Positions 18,019 to 26,693 of a stretch of 64,000 nt of DNA are shown here, one piece after another. Made by a program: the position numbers and the translations under genes. Source of the DNA: Dokdonia sp. Hel_I_53 (GTDB lineage Bacteria; Bacteroidota; Bacteroidia; Flavobacteriales; Flavobacteriaceae); the NCBI RefSeq assembly GCF_007827465.1, contig NZ_VISL01000001.1:2561001-2625000 (forward strand), written 5' to 3'. The notes under the pieces were generated by a model. It searched no databases. It was not told where the DNA came from and saw nothing but the letters and a program-made list of their open reading frames with translations. Within the stretch, counting starts at the first letter, position 1. Each line of letters opens with the position of its first letter.

Positions 18019-18546
18019 ATGATGCGGATTTTTTTATGCCTTATAACGATTGCTACTTTGAATAGTTGTGGCAGTACTTTTGTAGAGTACGATTATGACA
18101 AAAATGTAGATTTTTCTAAGTATCAAACTTTTGCTTATGATTATGAGAATATTAGTGGTTTTTCAGACTTTGATGAAAAACGATTTACAAAAGCAGTAGA
18201 CACTGTATTAGAAGCTCGTGGCTGGGCTTTTTCTGAAACTGCAGAAATGCTCATAGGTGCACAATCAACAACATACGAAACTACATCCCGTAATGCACTA
18301 GGAGTGGGTATAGGTGGGAGTGGTGGAAGTGTGGGTGTAGGTGTAAGTGGAGGTATACCTATGGGAGGTAGAGAATTGCACCGAGTTTTAACACTCACTA
18401 TGTATGATGAAAATAGTAAAGCAACAATTTGGGAGGCCATAAGTGAAAGTGATTTAAAAGTAAATGCTACTCCAGAACAGCGGGAGGAATATTTTTATAA
18501 TCTCATTTCTAAAATTCTAAAGAAATTCCCGCCTGAGAGAAATTAA
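18019..18546 (+). CDS. DUF4136-type lipoprotein
   Basis: A 175-residue protein with a short signal peptide ending in a lipobox (LNSC, Cys at about residue 17), so it is attached to a membrane on the periplasmic side. The mature start FVEYDYDKNVDFSKYQTFAYDY is typical of DUF4136 proteins, common in Bacteroidota. A glycine-rich stretch (GVGIGGSGGSVGVGVSGG, near residue 95) sits in the middle. Function unknown. Confidence 0.8.
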   Translation: MMRIFLCLITIATLNSCGSTFVEYDYDKNVDFSKYQTFAYDYENISGFSDFDEKRFTKAVDTVLEARGWAFSETAEMLIGAQSTTYETTSRNALGVGIGGSGGSVGVGVSGGIPMGGRELHRVLTLTMYDENSKATIWEAISESDLKVNATPEQREEYFYNLISKILKKFPPERN

Positions 18547-18568
18547 TTTCTTTGGCATCATATTAGTA

Positions 18569-18576
18569 TATATTTG
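18569..18576 (+). promoter_or_regulatory. -7 box for the TPR protein gene (TATATTTG)
   Basis: Perfect TAnnTTTG. It supports the ATG at 18583 as the start, since an upstream TTG overlaps the box. Confidence 0.5.
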
Positions 18577-18582
18577 CTCAAA

Positions 18583-19554
18583 ATGAACACTATGATAAAA
18601 TGGATTCTTTTATTTCTTATTCCATTCTTGAGTTTTGGTCAAGAGTATAACGCTTTCGCGAAAGCGGAATCCCTTTATAAAGCTGGAAAATATCAAAAAG
18701 CCAAACCTATATTTGAATCCTACTTAAAGTCACATCCTAATAATCTTCGAGTAATAGAGTACTTAGGTGATATTGAGGGGTACGCAAAAAGATGGGATGC
18801 AGCCATTCCCTATTACAAAACTTTAATTGAAAAGGATGTTAGAAATCCAGATTATCACTACAAATACGGTGGTGTACTAGGAATGAAAGCGCTGGAAGTA
18901 AATAAGTTTACGGCTCTTACGATGATAGGAGATATAAAAGAAGCCTTTGAAATGGCTGCTACCCTTGATCCTAAGCATATTGAAGTTAGGTGGGCATTAG
19001 TTGAATTTTACATACAATTGCCATCTATTGTTGGGGGTAGTATAAAGAAAGCTCAAAATTATGCAGACGAGTTACTTCGTATTTCTGAAGTAGATGGATA
19101 TCTAGCTCATGGTCATATTGCAGATTACAATGATAACCCTAAGGATGCTGAAAGATTTTTTAAAAAAGCACTTTCTGTAGGTGGCTCTGTTACTTGTTAT
19201 GAAAAGCTATCAGATCATTATGAGAAAAACGGAGTGCCAGAAAAATCTCAAAGCACTTTAAAAAAAGCCCAAGAAGTACATAAAACTTCAAATAGGTTGC
19301 ACTATCAATTTGGCAAAATTGCGGGTCAATACGGGATCGGTTTAGATCAAGGTATTGCTTGTTTAAATCAATACATTAAAAATTATACAGTAAAAGATAG
19401 TGTACCCAAGGATTGGGCTTATTTTAGGTTAGCTCAGATCTATAAACATAAAGGGGACAAAGAAGCTGCACTTTCTTGGATAAACAAAGCTTTAAGTGAT
19501 CGTAATAATTTTAAAGAAGCGATCGCAGAAAAGAAAAAAATACTTTCAATCTAA
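18583..19554 (+). CDS. Secreted tetratricopeptide-repeat protein
   Basis: A 323-residue protein with a cleavable signal peptide (MNTMIKWILLFLIPFLSFGQ). The rest is a chain of TPR-like helical pairs, such as AKAESLYKAGKYQKAKPIFESYLKSHPNNLRVIEYLGDI and ALVEFYIQLPS...KKAQNYADELLRISE. Such repeats act as protein-binding scaffolds in the periplasm or on the outer membrane. A perfect palindrome copy (18651-18666) lies just after the signal peptide and encodes AFAKA. It converges with the M15 peptidase gene, overlapping it by four bases. Confidence 0.82.
   Translation: MNTMIKWILLFLIPFLSFGQEYNAFAKAESLYKAGKYQKAKPIFESYLKSHPNNLRVIEYLGDIEGYAKRWDAAIPYYKTLIEKDVRNPDYHYKYGGVLGMKALEVNKFTALTMIGDIKEAFEMAATLDPKHIEVRWALVEFYIQLPSIVGGSIKKAQNYADELLRISEVDGYLAHGHIADYNDNPKDAERFFKKALSVGGSVTCYEKLSDHYEKNGVPEKSQSTLKKAQEVHKTSNRLHYQFGKIAGQYGIGLDQGIACLNQYIKNYTVKDSVPKDWAYFRLAQIYKHKGDKEAALSWINKALSDRNNFKEAIAEKKKILSI
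18651..18666. repeat. 16-bp palindrome, perfect copy
   Basis: Perfect copy in the TPR gene (protein context NAFAKAES). Confidence 0.95.
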
Positions 19555-20288
19555 CTCAATAGATCTGGGTTGATATCAAGGACATTGTCTTTTAGATAGC
19601 GATCTACAAATGTTGTTGTGAAGTTATCACTCCCCATGAGTCTATTAGATTGTAATATCTTGAGAATATCTAGTTTTTTATATTCATGTAAGTACTCTAG
19701 TGAAAGAGGTTTATAGCTGTAATGCCATGGCTCATACTTAAACCCCTTGCGATGATATGTATCTGTATACACAAGGTAGAAGCCATAAGCATTTGCATTC
19801 TCATTCATCCATAGCTTAAATTTACAAAAGGGTCCGTCTCCATGAAATTTTGAGGGCACTAATAAGTCTCCATTTGCGTTTTTGCTTCCATCAACAATAT
19901 CTAAGTCTGTTCCCCAGTGATGTCTCGAGGTGCCTGGAATTGTAGAGTATTCAATTATTTTTTCAATGGCTTTTATTGGAGTGAGACCACTCTTAATAAA
20001 TTTTCTATACTTACGTTCCCATATCCTGTTTTGATGGTTGTAATCTCTATAGCTAGACACTACTTTAAAATCAATACCATCCTTTGCCGCAGCAGAGCGC
20101 ATATTCTCATAGGCTTTTGCGGCTTCTGGGCGTAGCTTATAAGAAACGGTTTCTATTAAGGCAGGAGAGCCTTTACCTAACAATTCATTTTTAGATAATA
20201 TATTAAAAAAGGTGTTTGTAGCATTAACTGGTGCTGATGCAGCAATAATCCCTAGTGCGGATAGTTTTGAAAATGTGCGTCTATTCAT
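19551..20288 (-). CDS. M15-family D-alanyl-D-alanine carboxypeptidase (VanY type)
   Basis: A 245-residue exported peptidase. The metal ligands are in SRHHWGTDLDI (HxxxxxxD) and EPWHYSY (ExxH), the signature of the M15B family, which trims peptidoglycan stem peptides. The N-terminus MNRRTFSKLSALGIIAASAPVNA has an arginine pair before a hydrophobic segment, like a Tat signal (NRRTFSKL), which would mean export in folded form. It overlaps the start of the upstream acetyltransferase's end by four bases (ATGA), so it is in an operon with two acetyltransferases. Confidence 0.88.
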   Translation of the reverse strand: MNRRTFSKLSALGIIAASAPVNATNTFFNILSKNELLGKGSPALIETVSYKLRPEAAKAYENMRSAAAKDGIDFKVVSSYRDYNHQNRIWERKYRKFIKSGLTPIKAIEKIIEYSTIPGTSRHHWGTDLDIVDGSKNANGDLLVPSKFHGDGPFCKFKLWMNENANAYGFYLVYTDTYHRKGFKYEPWHYSYKPLSLEYLHEYKKLDILKILQSNRLMGSDNFTTTFVDRYLKDNVLDINPDLLS

Positions 20289-21247
20289 AATTCTTTTTTC
20301 ATTGTATAATGAGGGCCAACTTGTGAGATGTGAAACTCTTCACTTGTCATTTTATAGCCTAGGTTCTTATAAAAACTTAAAGCATTTGCTCTTGCGTTAA
20401 ACCACAGTAGCGATCTGTTTCTGTTTTTAAGTATTTTTTCACCATGTTCTAATAACCATCGAGCAATCCCTTTCTTTCTGTACTCATCTAATACAGCCAT
20501 TCCTCTCAACCTCGATTGAAATCCAGAAAAATCAGGGTGTGTGTCTTCCATAAAGCTAGCGACTCCCACAATTTTTGAGTTATGAAAAACGCCCAAATGA
20601 AATGTGCTTTCTTTTTCGTCTGACTCCATATACACGTCTTCCAGGGGTCTGTTTTTTCTAAGTACGGGGTGTCTTACAGGCCATGTCTCGGCTGCTGTGA
20701 TCTCTCTAAGTTCAAATTCGGTATTTTTAAGATAATATAATAAGGTAGGTTGATTGTCGTAGATTATTTGCTCTTTTTCTGTAAAGCCGCATTTTATTAA
20801 AACAACTTGTGAGGCTTTATTATTGATATGTGCATGTGCAATTAATTGAATTAATTTAAGTTCTCTAAACGCATATTCAATCACTTTTCTTGCACTTTCT
20901 GTGGCAAAACCTCGGTTCCAAAAGTATTGATGAAAACGGAAACCCAGATCTACCGCATTGATTGTCGAATTAAATTTAAGACCGCACCATCCTAAAAAAA
21001 CGTGGTCAGTTTTTCTCATTACCGCTAGACGCCCAAGGTGTGTAGGCGCTCCATTTGTAGGATTGTAATACACGTTTTTAAAGTAGTGATCTATAAATGC
21101 CTGTGTTTCTTGAGAGGATGTAAATGGAACATCTCCAGTAAACCTCAAAACTTCAGGATTATTGTTGAGCTGAAATAAATCCAACGTATCCCCTTTTATA
21201 AACTGTCTAAGATAGAGGCGATCTGTCTCTAGTATCTTCTTCATCAA
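20285..21247 (-). CDS. Tandem GNAT acetyltransferase
   Basis: A 320-residue protein with two GNAT folds. Residues 1-170 look like a RimJ/RimL-type domain (ETDRLYLRQFIKGDTLDLFQL and FHQYFWNRGFATESARKVIEYAF, with acetyl-CoA site near RGFA). Residues 180-320 form a second GNAT (RLRGMAVLDEYRKKGIARWLLEHGEKIL, acetyl-CoA site near RKKGIA). It probably acetylates amino groups of unknown substrates. It overlaps both neighbours by four bases, so three genes are coupled. Confidence 0.85.
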   Translation of the reverse strand: MMKKILETDRLYLRQFIKGDTLDLFQLNNNPEVLRFTGDVPFTSSQETQAFIDHYFKNVYYNPTNGAPTHLGRLAVMRKTDHVFLGWCGLKFNSTINAVDLGFRFHQYFWNRGFATESARKVIEYAFRELKLIQLIAHAHINNKASQVVLIKCGFTEKEQIIYDNQPTLLYYLKNTEFELREITAAETWPVRHPVLRKNRPLEDVYMESDEKESTFHLGVFHNSKIVGVASFMEDTHPDFSGFQSRLRGMAVLDEYRKKGIARWLLEHGEKILKNRNRSLLWFNARANALSFYKNLGYKMTSEEFHISQVGPHYTMKKEL

Positions 21248-21525
21248 GCAAGCACTTCCTTATATGCTGGGTTACGATCAAACTGCACTTCTGCAAACGG
21301 ACAGAGAGGGTTTATTTTTAAATTGTGCTCCTTTGCATACTGTACTGCATGTGCAACCAGTTTTGATGCTAGGCCTTGACCTTCTTGAGCAACCTTAGTT
21401 TCCGTATGGTCTATTACCAATATATTAGAATTGTTGCGGGAATATGTGAGTTCTGACAAGACGCCATTCTCATCTTTTATATAGAAGATGCCTCTATCTT
21501 CTCTTTCTTTGTGTTGGATAGTCAT
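21244..21525 (-). CDS. Small GNAT-like N-acetyltransferase (YjdJ type)
   Basis: The start at the ATG giving MTIQHKERED makes a 93-residue protein; an upstream in-frame ATG adds 11 residues without family features. It matches the short Acetyltransf_CG group: EGQGLASKLVAHAVQYAKEHNLKINPLCPFA, the acetyl-CoA loop and the conserved cysteine. Function of the group is poorly known. First gene of the three-gene operon with the tandem acetyltransferase and the M15 peptidase. Confidence 0.85.
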   Translation of the reverse strand: MTIQHKEREDRGIFYIKDENGVLSELTYSRNNSNILVIDHTETKVAQEGQGLASKLVAHAVQYAKEHNLKINPLCPFAEVQFDRNPAYKEVLA

Positions 21526-21749
21526 TTTTCTTGAAAAATACGTATTAATATGATGCAACGCAATCCTTGATGTATTCTGTGCGTGTATAAATAGTGTAAA
21601 TCTTAAGTGATATGTGTATTATTAGTTTAAATATTTGGTTAGTAGTTTATTAAGTCTATTTGACTTTACTCAAATCTTTTAAATGGCAGAAAAAAAATAA
21701 AAATCTATATTTTTATTTTTGTAAGACTAGTACAATTCAAAAATTATAT

Positions 21750-21757
21750 TATTTTTG
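21750..21757 (+). promoter_or_regulatory. Candidate -7 box for tRNA-Gly (TATTTTTG)
   Basis: Matches TAnnTTTG. It lies 59 bases before the tRNA, leaving a leader of about 50 bases to be trimmed. Confidence 0.4.
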
Positions 21758-21815
21758 CTTCGCTTTAGAAACTAAGGTTTGCCAACAAACTTTGTAGTCG
21801 TTTCTATTTGTAATT

Positions 21816-21888
21816 GCGGGAGTAGCTCAGTTGGTAGAGCGTCAGCCTTCCAAGCTGAATGTCGCCAGTTCGAACCTGGTCTCCCGCT
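21816..21888 (+). tRNA. tRNA-Gly (anticodon TCC)
   Basis: A complete 73-base cloverleaf. Acceptor arms GCGGGAG and CTCCCGC pair perfectly, the D arm has AGCTCAGTTGGTAGAGC, the anticodon loop is CTTCCAA with anticodon TCC, and the T loop reads GTTCGAA. The discriminator is T, and CA follows in the genome. A hairpin terminator follows immediately. Confidence 0.97.
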
Positions 21889-21892
21889 CAAT

Positions 21893-21918
21893 AACCTCAC
21901 AGTATGTGGGGTTTTTTT
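21893..21918 (+). terminator. Terminator after tRNA-Gly
   Basis: ACCTCAC pairs with GTGGGGT around AGTAT and is followed by a T-run. Confidence 0.8.
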
Positions 21919-21919
21919 A

Positions 21920-21935
21920 TGCTTTCGCGAAAGCG
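21920..21935. repeat. 16-bp palindrome, one mismatch
   Basis: Reads TGCTTTCGCGAAAGCG between the tRNA terminator and the pepE stop codon. Confidence 0.9.
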
Positions 21936-21938
21936 TAC

Positions 21939-22646
21939 TTATCTAAGTAGTATTTCAGTTCCTGTGCTTACCTCATATGGCGTTACGCCTATTTTAAACA
22001 CACGGGCACTCTTAGAACCTTGCAACACTATTTCATCACCTTTTACTTTGAGCCAGCTACCTTCTCTCAATCCCAATACAGGTACAGTATTATACGTGTG
22101 ATACTCTTTGATACGAGTTTCTCTAGTTTCCCCCATATGTGTCGAGCCTTCTGTAGGATCAAGATAGTGGGCGTTTATGTTAAAAGGGATCACTCCTGTG
22201 GTCTTAAAACTAGGCGGATACACGATAGGCATGTCGTTTGTGTTTTGCATGGTCAACCCACAAATGTTACTACCAGCACTTGTGCCTAAATAAGGTGTTC
22301 CATTGAGAATTTTTGTACGTAATACTTGCATTATATCTTCTTGATATAACGTATTTACTAATACAAATGTATTGCCGCCGCCAGTAAAGATTCCTTTTGC
22401 TTGCGCTAAGGCTTCCTTTGCATTATCAAAAGTATGTATGCTTATTACCTTTTTATTAATTATTTGAAAGGCTTTACGTGCAACGGCTGTATACTCGTCA
22501 TGTGAAATTCCTCCAGGCCGTGCATAGGGGATAAAAAGAATTTCTTCTATATCTTTAAAGAGCGTTTCTAACTCAGGTAGCAAATAGCTCAAATAATCAC
22601 TACCGAAAATAGTAGAAGTGCTAGCTACAATAATATTTTTTGACAT
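21939..22646 (-). CDS. pepE: Dipeptidase E (peptidase family S51)
   Basis: A 235-residue serine peptidase that splits dipeptides with N-terminal aspartate. The nucleophile is Ser123 in GTSAGSN, preceded by the GGGNTF loop (residues 89-94), both family hallmarks. Length and the C-terminal HMGETRETRIKEYH region match PepE. It has no signal peptide and is cytoplasmic. Confidence 0.92.
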   Translation of the reverse strand: MSKNIIVASTSTIFGSDYLSYLLPELETLFKDIEEILFIPYARPGGISHDEYTAVARKAFQIINKKVISIHTFDNAKEALAQAKGIFTGGGNTFVLVNTLYQEDIMQVLRTKILNGTPYLGTSAGSNICGLTMQNTNDMPIVYPPSFKTTGVIPFNINAHYLDPTEGSTHMGETRETRIKEYHTYNTVPVLGLREGSWLKVKGDEIVLQGSKSARVFKIGVTPYEVSTGTEILLR

Positions 22647-22863
22647 TTTTTATTTCAAAAATACTAAAAGCACTACCTAATTAAAGCACAAAGTAGCAAT
22701 GAAGCATTAAACTATTAAATAGATTATGAATCTACTTATATGTGAGTAATTTATATCAATAATCATTTGTAATAATTTTGATCTCTCAGAGCTTACAAAA
22801 TCGAAAGAGTCTTTTATTAAAAAACTATAATTCTTGAGGTTTTATAGTATAATTAATTAGCCC

Positions 22864-23640
22864 ATGAAGCACAGCTATCTTTTACTTCTAATGCTTTTAC
22901 TAAGTAGTTTATTTTTACAAGCTCAAGATACAATTGTCTTAGAAGGTCAAGTACTTAATGATACGATAGATAAATCTAACCTCACCATCGTTAACCGTAC
23001 TTTAAAACGTGGGACGACCACTGCAAATAATGGTTCTTTTCGTATCGAGGTACAACTCAATGACACCATTAATATAAGTGCTGTACAATATGAATCTCGA
23101 CAATTTGTAGTAAATGAAACTATTTTTATTAGGGGGCGCATTACACTATACCTCATCCCTAGAGTAACTGAACTTGACCAAGTCACTTTAAGCAATGTAG
23201 ACCTTACAGGAGACATGAAAAAAGACGTACAAAATACGCCATACAAACCTACAATAACCGCAAGAGAACTAGGTATTCCAGAAAACACAGCTCCAGAGCG
23301 TACTGTGGAGGAAAGGCGCTATTATACGGCCATAAGTAGTGGAGGTGGTGTTCCGTTAGATGGTCTTATAAATTCAATTACAGGACGATTAAAAATGCTA
23401 AAAAAGCATATAGAAGTGTCTCGCTTTCAAAAATTAGTTGAGGAAAGCCGTTATACCTTTTCAGATAGTATTTATATGAAAGAGCTTGCTATTTCAAAAG
23501 AGTACATAGCAGACTTTGTATATTATGTTTTTGAAGACCCCAAAGCAAAATCTTTGGTAGATAATGATGATGTGTTGGGTCTTTTAGAATTTATGAAAGA
23601 AAAGGCGATTACCTATAAAGCAATCAATAAGAGAGAGTAA
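22864..23640 (+). CDS. Secreted protein with a carboxypeptidase regulatory-like domain
   Basis: A 258-residue protein with a clear signal peptide (MKHSYLLLLMLLLSSLFLQAQ). Residues about 25-110 form a CarboxypepD_reg-like beta sandwich (LEGQVLNDTIDKSNLTIVNRTLKRGTTTANNGSFRIEV). The C-terminal part is helical, basic and unassigned. In Bacteroidota such domains occur on TonB receptors and on free periplasmic proteins; this one lacks any plug or barrel. Followed by a DUF6702-type gene on the same strand. Confidence 0.75.
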   Translation: MKHSYLLLLMLLLSSLFLQAQDTIVLEGQVLNDTIDKSNLTIVNRTLKRGTTTANNGSFRIEVQLNDTINISAVQYESRQFVVNETIFIRGRITLYLIPRVTELDQVTLSNVDLTGDMKKDVQNTPYKPTITARELGIPENTAPERTVEERRYYTAISSGGGVPLDGLINSITGRLKMLKKHIEVSRFQKLVEESRYTFSDSIYMKELAISKEYIADFVYYVFEDPKAKSLVDNDDVLGLLEFMKEKAITYKAINKRE

Positions 23641-23678
23641 TGGTATGTTTTTTGAATTGTGTGGAAGTAGTACATTTA

Positions 23679-23694
23679 CGCTTTCGCGAAAGCG
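23679..23694. repeat. 16-bp palindrome, perfect copy
   Basis: Perfect copy in the gap between the two secreted-protein genes. Confidence 0.95.
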
Positions 23695-23732
23695 TGTAAG
23701 GCCTAATAATTATCCATTTATTAAGTTGATAT

Positions 23733-24227
23733 ATGAAAAGACTATTTATTTTAGTATTAATCACTCCTCTTTTAGTAGCTGCATCCATACATAAATACTA
23801 TTTAAGTGTGACAGATGTCGTATATAATGAAGAGTCACAATCAGTACAAATGATTACAAGACTTTTTTATGATGATTTAGAAGATGTGCTACAGGAAAGA
23901 TATGATAAGACACTAATTGTAGATGCTACTTATGATCAAGATAATCTTGATCGTTATCTCAAAAAATATTTATCTCAAAAAATCGTAATTACAATCAATG
24001 GGGAGAAAGAAGAAGCTGTGTATATAGGTAAAAAGTATGAAGATGATTATGTAGTATGTTACTTAGAAGTACCTAATATAAAGTCTGTAAGTGGTTTGCA
24101 AATTTACAATACACTTCTCACAGATTTATTTCCTGACCAAAAAAACATGGTTCACACAGAAGTTTACGGGAAGAAAAAAAGTTTTCTTTTTACTCGCGAA
24201 AAGCCTAAGGGCTTGTTAAAATTTTAA
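23733..24227 (+). CDS. DUF6702-like secreted protein
   Basis: A 164-residue protein with a signal peptide (MKRLFILVLITPLLVAAS) and a mature start HKYYLSVTDVVYNEESQSVQMITRLFYDDLEDVL. This pattern is common next to M1 peptidases in Flavobacteriaceae, as here, where the M1 gene starts 68 bp downstream. I believe it falls in DUF6702; function is unknown. Likely one transcript with the peptidase. Confidence 0.7.
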   Translation: MKRLFILVLITPLLVAASIHKYYLSVTDVVYNEESQSVQMITRLFYDDLEDVLQERYDKTLIVDATYDQDNLDRYLKKYLSQKIVITINGEKEEAVYIGKKYEDDYVVCYLEVPNIKSVSGLQIYNTLLTDLFPDQKNMVHTEVYGKKKSFLFTREKPKGLLKF

Positions 24228-24294
24228 TAATTAAGCCTTAAAGAGAAGGGCTTTTGGCTACTTTTAGAAGCTAAAATAAACTCAACATACACTT

Positions 24295-26604
24295 ATGATT
24301 CGTTACACGTACACGCTACTTGCAGCTTTCTTACTTATAGGGGCGCCTACATTTGCTCAAGAAGAGCAGCAAGCAGAGGAAAAACGTCCTATGGGACATG
24401 AAAATACTAACAGGTTTAGACAACTTTATAACGAGATGTCTACACCTAATGAATACCGTACAGCTTCTGGTGCTCCTGGTCATGCTTATTATCAAAACCA
24501 TGCCGATTACAAAATGAGCATCGAGCTTAATGATAATACACAAGTTCTTCAAGGATACGAGACAATAACTTATAAAAATAATTCTCCAGACGATCTAGAA
24601 TACCTTTGGGTGCAACTCGATCAAAATGTACGTGAGAAAAATTCACCTGCTGCCGAAAAAAATGGAGGAGGAGTAGGAGCGGTATCTCAACCCGGTTCTT
24701 TTGTGGGAAGTTATATGAAAGGGGAGCCTTTTGACGGTGGTTTTAAAATCCAAGCGGTTACTGCAAATGGTAAACCACTCAAGCACACAATTAACTGGAC
24801 AATGATGCGTATAGATATGCCAGCACCTTTGAAGGCTGGGGCATCTTACACCTTTTCAATAAAATGGAATTATAATATCCCAGAGCATACTGTAGATCGT
24901 GCTCGTTCTGGTTTTGAAACATACAAAGACGGAAATAAAGGATATATTATTGCACAATTCTTTCCAAGAATGGCTGTGTATAATGATGTAGAAGGATGGC
25001 AAAATTATCAGTTTTGGGGTAATGGAGAATTTGCACTTCCTTTCGGGAATTATGAAGTAGATATAACTGTTCCAGCAGACCACCTTCTAGACGGAACGGG
25101 AGAGATTACTAACCTAAAAGATGTCTACAGTAAGACAGAAATGAAGCGTTGGGAACAGGCAAAAAATTCTTACGAAAAACCAGTTATTATACGTACGCAA
25201 AAAGAAGCTGAAAAAATAGCTTCTGGCCGAGTGAAATCTACAAAAACTTGGAAACTCAAAGCAGAAAATGTACGTGACTTCGCCTGGACAAGTTCAAGAA
25301 GGTATATTATGGATGCACAAGCAGTAAAATTTCCAGAACGTGATGTGATGGCAATTTCTATTTATCCTCCAGAGGGTAATCCTCTTTGGGAAGAGTACTC
25401 TACTAAGGCAATTGTTCAAACACTTGATACGTATTCTAAATATACATTTAACTATCCTTATCCTAAAGCCATTTCTGTCCATGCAAAAGGTCAAGGAATG
25501 GAATACCCAATGATTTGCTGGAACTACGGACGTCCTAACGAAGATGGTACTTATAGTGACCGTACTAAGTACGGAATGATCTCAGTAATTATTCATGAAG
25601 TAGGGCATAACTATTTCCCTATGATTGTAAATAGTGATGAACGCCAATGGGGATGGATGGATGAAGGATTAGATACGTTTATGCAATACCTTACCGAGCA
25701 AGAATTTGGTCAAAATTTTCCAGAAGCAATAGGAGATAATGATACCTATCCTTCAAGACGTGGAGCTCCATCTAAAATTGTAAATTACATGAAAGGAGAT
25801 CAAAATTTTATTGCCCCTATTATGTCTAATCCAGAAAATGCATATCAACTAGGGAACAATGCGTACGGAAAACCAGCCACTGCTCTAAATATTTTAAGAG
25901 AGACGGTTATGGGGCATGAGCTATTTGACCATGCTTTTAAAACCTATGCACAAAGATGGATGTTTAAGCATCCTACCCCAGATGATTTTTTCCGCACTAT
26001 GGAGGATGCTTCTGCTGTAGATTTAGATTGGTATTGGAGAGGATGGTTTTATAGTACTGATTATGTAGACATAGGGGTTAAAGAAGTGAAATCATATTAT
26101 GTAACAGATACAGCCACAGAAGCTGGAAAAGAAATGTTATTGCGATATGGGATTACTGATCCTAGTTCTATTGATGCCGTTTATGTCATTGATGAAGATA
26201 GTCCTGAGTTTAAAGAAGAGATGAAAAGTCAAGATATGCTGGCTGCCTCAAAAACGCTTCAAGAATATTTAATGGATAATTTTACACCTGCAGAACGTGC
26301 AAAAATCAAGTCTCCTAAACATTTGTATAAAATTGTATTTGAAAAACCAGGTGGGATTCCAATGCCTATTATTGTAGAATATGAGTACGCAGATGGTACT
26401 AAAGAAAAAATCACATATCCTGCACAAGTATGGAGAAAAAATGATACTGAGGTAAGTAAAGCAATTGCTACAGATAAAGAGATTGTTAAAGTAACAGTTG
26501 ATCCAGATCTCGAAACAGCAGATATTGATACCGATAACAATAGCTGGCCTAAGGCAAAAAAGCTTGGGGAATTCAATAAGTTTAAGAACGAAGTAAAAGA
26601 ATAA
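24295..26604 (+). CDS. M1-family zinc aminopeptidase, exported
   Basis: A 769-residue metallopeptidase with a signal peptide (MIRYTYTLLAAFLLIGAPTFAQ). The active site is HEVGH at residues 434-438 with the third ligand Glu in WMDEGLDTF, giving HExxH-x18-E. The N-terminal half is the beta-sandwich that packs on gluzincin domains (KMSIELNDNTQVLQGYETITYKNN). It would trim peptides in the periplasm for uptake. The usual GxMEN exopeptidase loop is replaced by GQGMEYPM, as in many Bacteroidota members. Confidence 0.93.
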   Translation: MIRYTYTLLAAFLLIGAPTFAQEEQQAEEKRPMGHENTNRFRQLYNEMSTPNEYRTASGAPGHAYYQNHADYKMSIELNDNTQVLQGYETITYKNNSPDDLEYLWVQLDQNVREKNSPAAEKNGGGVGAVSQPGSFVGSYMKGEPFDGGFKIQAVTANGKPLKHTINWTMMRIDMPAPLKAGASYTFSIKWNYNIPEHTVDRARSGFETYKDGNKGYIIAQFFPRMAVYNDVEGWQNYQFWGNGEFALPFGNYEVDITVPADHLLDGTGEITNLKDVYSKTEMKRWEQAKNSYEKPVIIRTQKEAEKIASGRVKSTKTWKLKAENVRDFAWTSSRRYIMDAQAVKFPERDVMAISIYPPEGNPLWEEYSTKAIVQTLDTYSKYTFNYPYPKAISVHAKGQGMEYPMICWNYGRPNEDGTYSDRTKYGMISVIIHEVGHNYFPMIVNSDERQWGWMDEGLDTFMQYLTEQEFGQNFPEAIGDNDTYPSRRGAPSKIVNYMKGDQNFIAPIMSNPENAYQLGNNAYGKPATALNILRETVMGHELFDHAFKTYAQRWMFKHPTPDDFFRTMEDASAVDLDWYWRGWFYSTDYVDIGVKEVKSYYVTDTATEAGKEMLLRYGITDPSSIDAVYVIDEDSPEFKEEMKSQDMLAASKTLQEYLMDNFTPAERAKIKSPKHLYKIVFEKPGGIPMPIIVEYEYADGTKEKITYPAQVWRKNDTEVSKAIATDKEIVKVTVDPDLETADIDTDNNSWPKAKKLGEFNKFKNEVKE

Positions 26605-26639
26605 TAAATTTATTTTACAATATTCTTTTTGAAATACTA

Positions 26640-26669
26640 AAGGCCGTTTAAGTTTTCTTAAACGGCTTT
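26640..26669. terminator. Bidirectional intrinsic terminator
   Basis: GCCGTTTAAG pairs with CTTAAACGGC around TTTT, followed by TTTT on the plus strand. It lies between the convergent M1 peptidase and histidine kinase genes. Confidence 0.85.
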
Positions 26670-26693
26670 TGTATTTTATAAAAATATAATTCA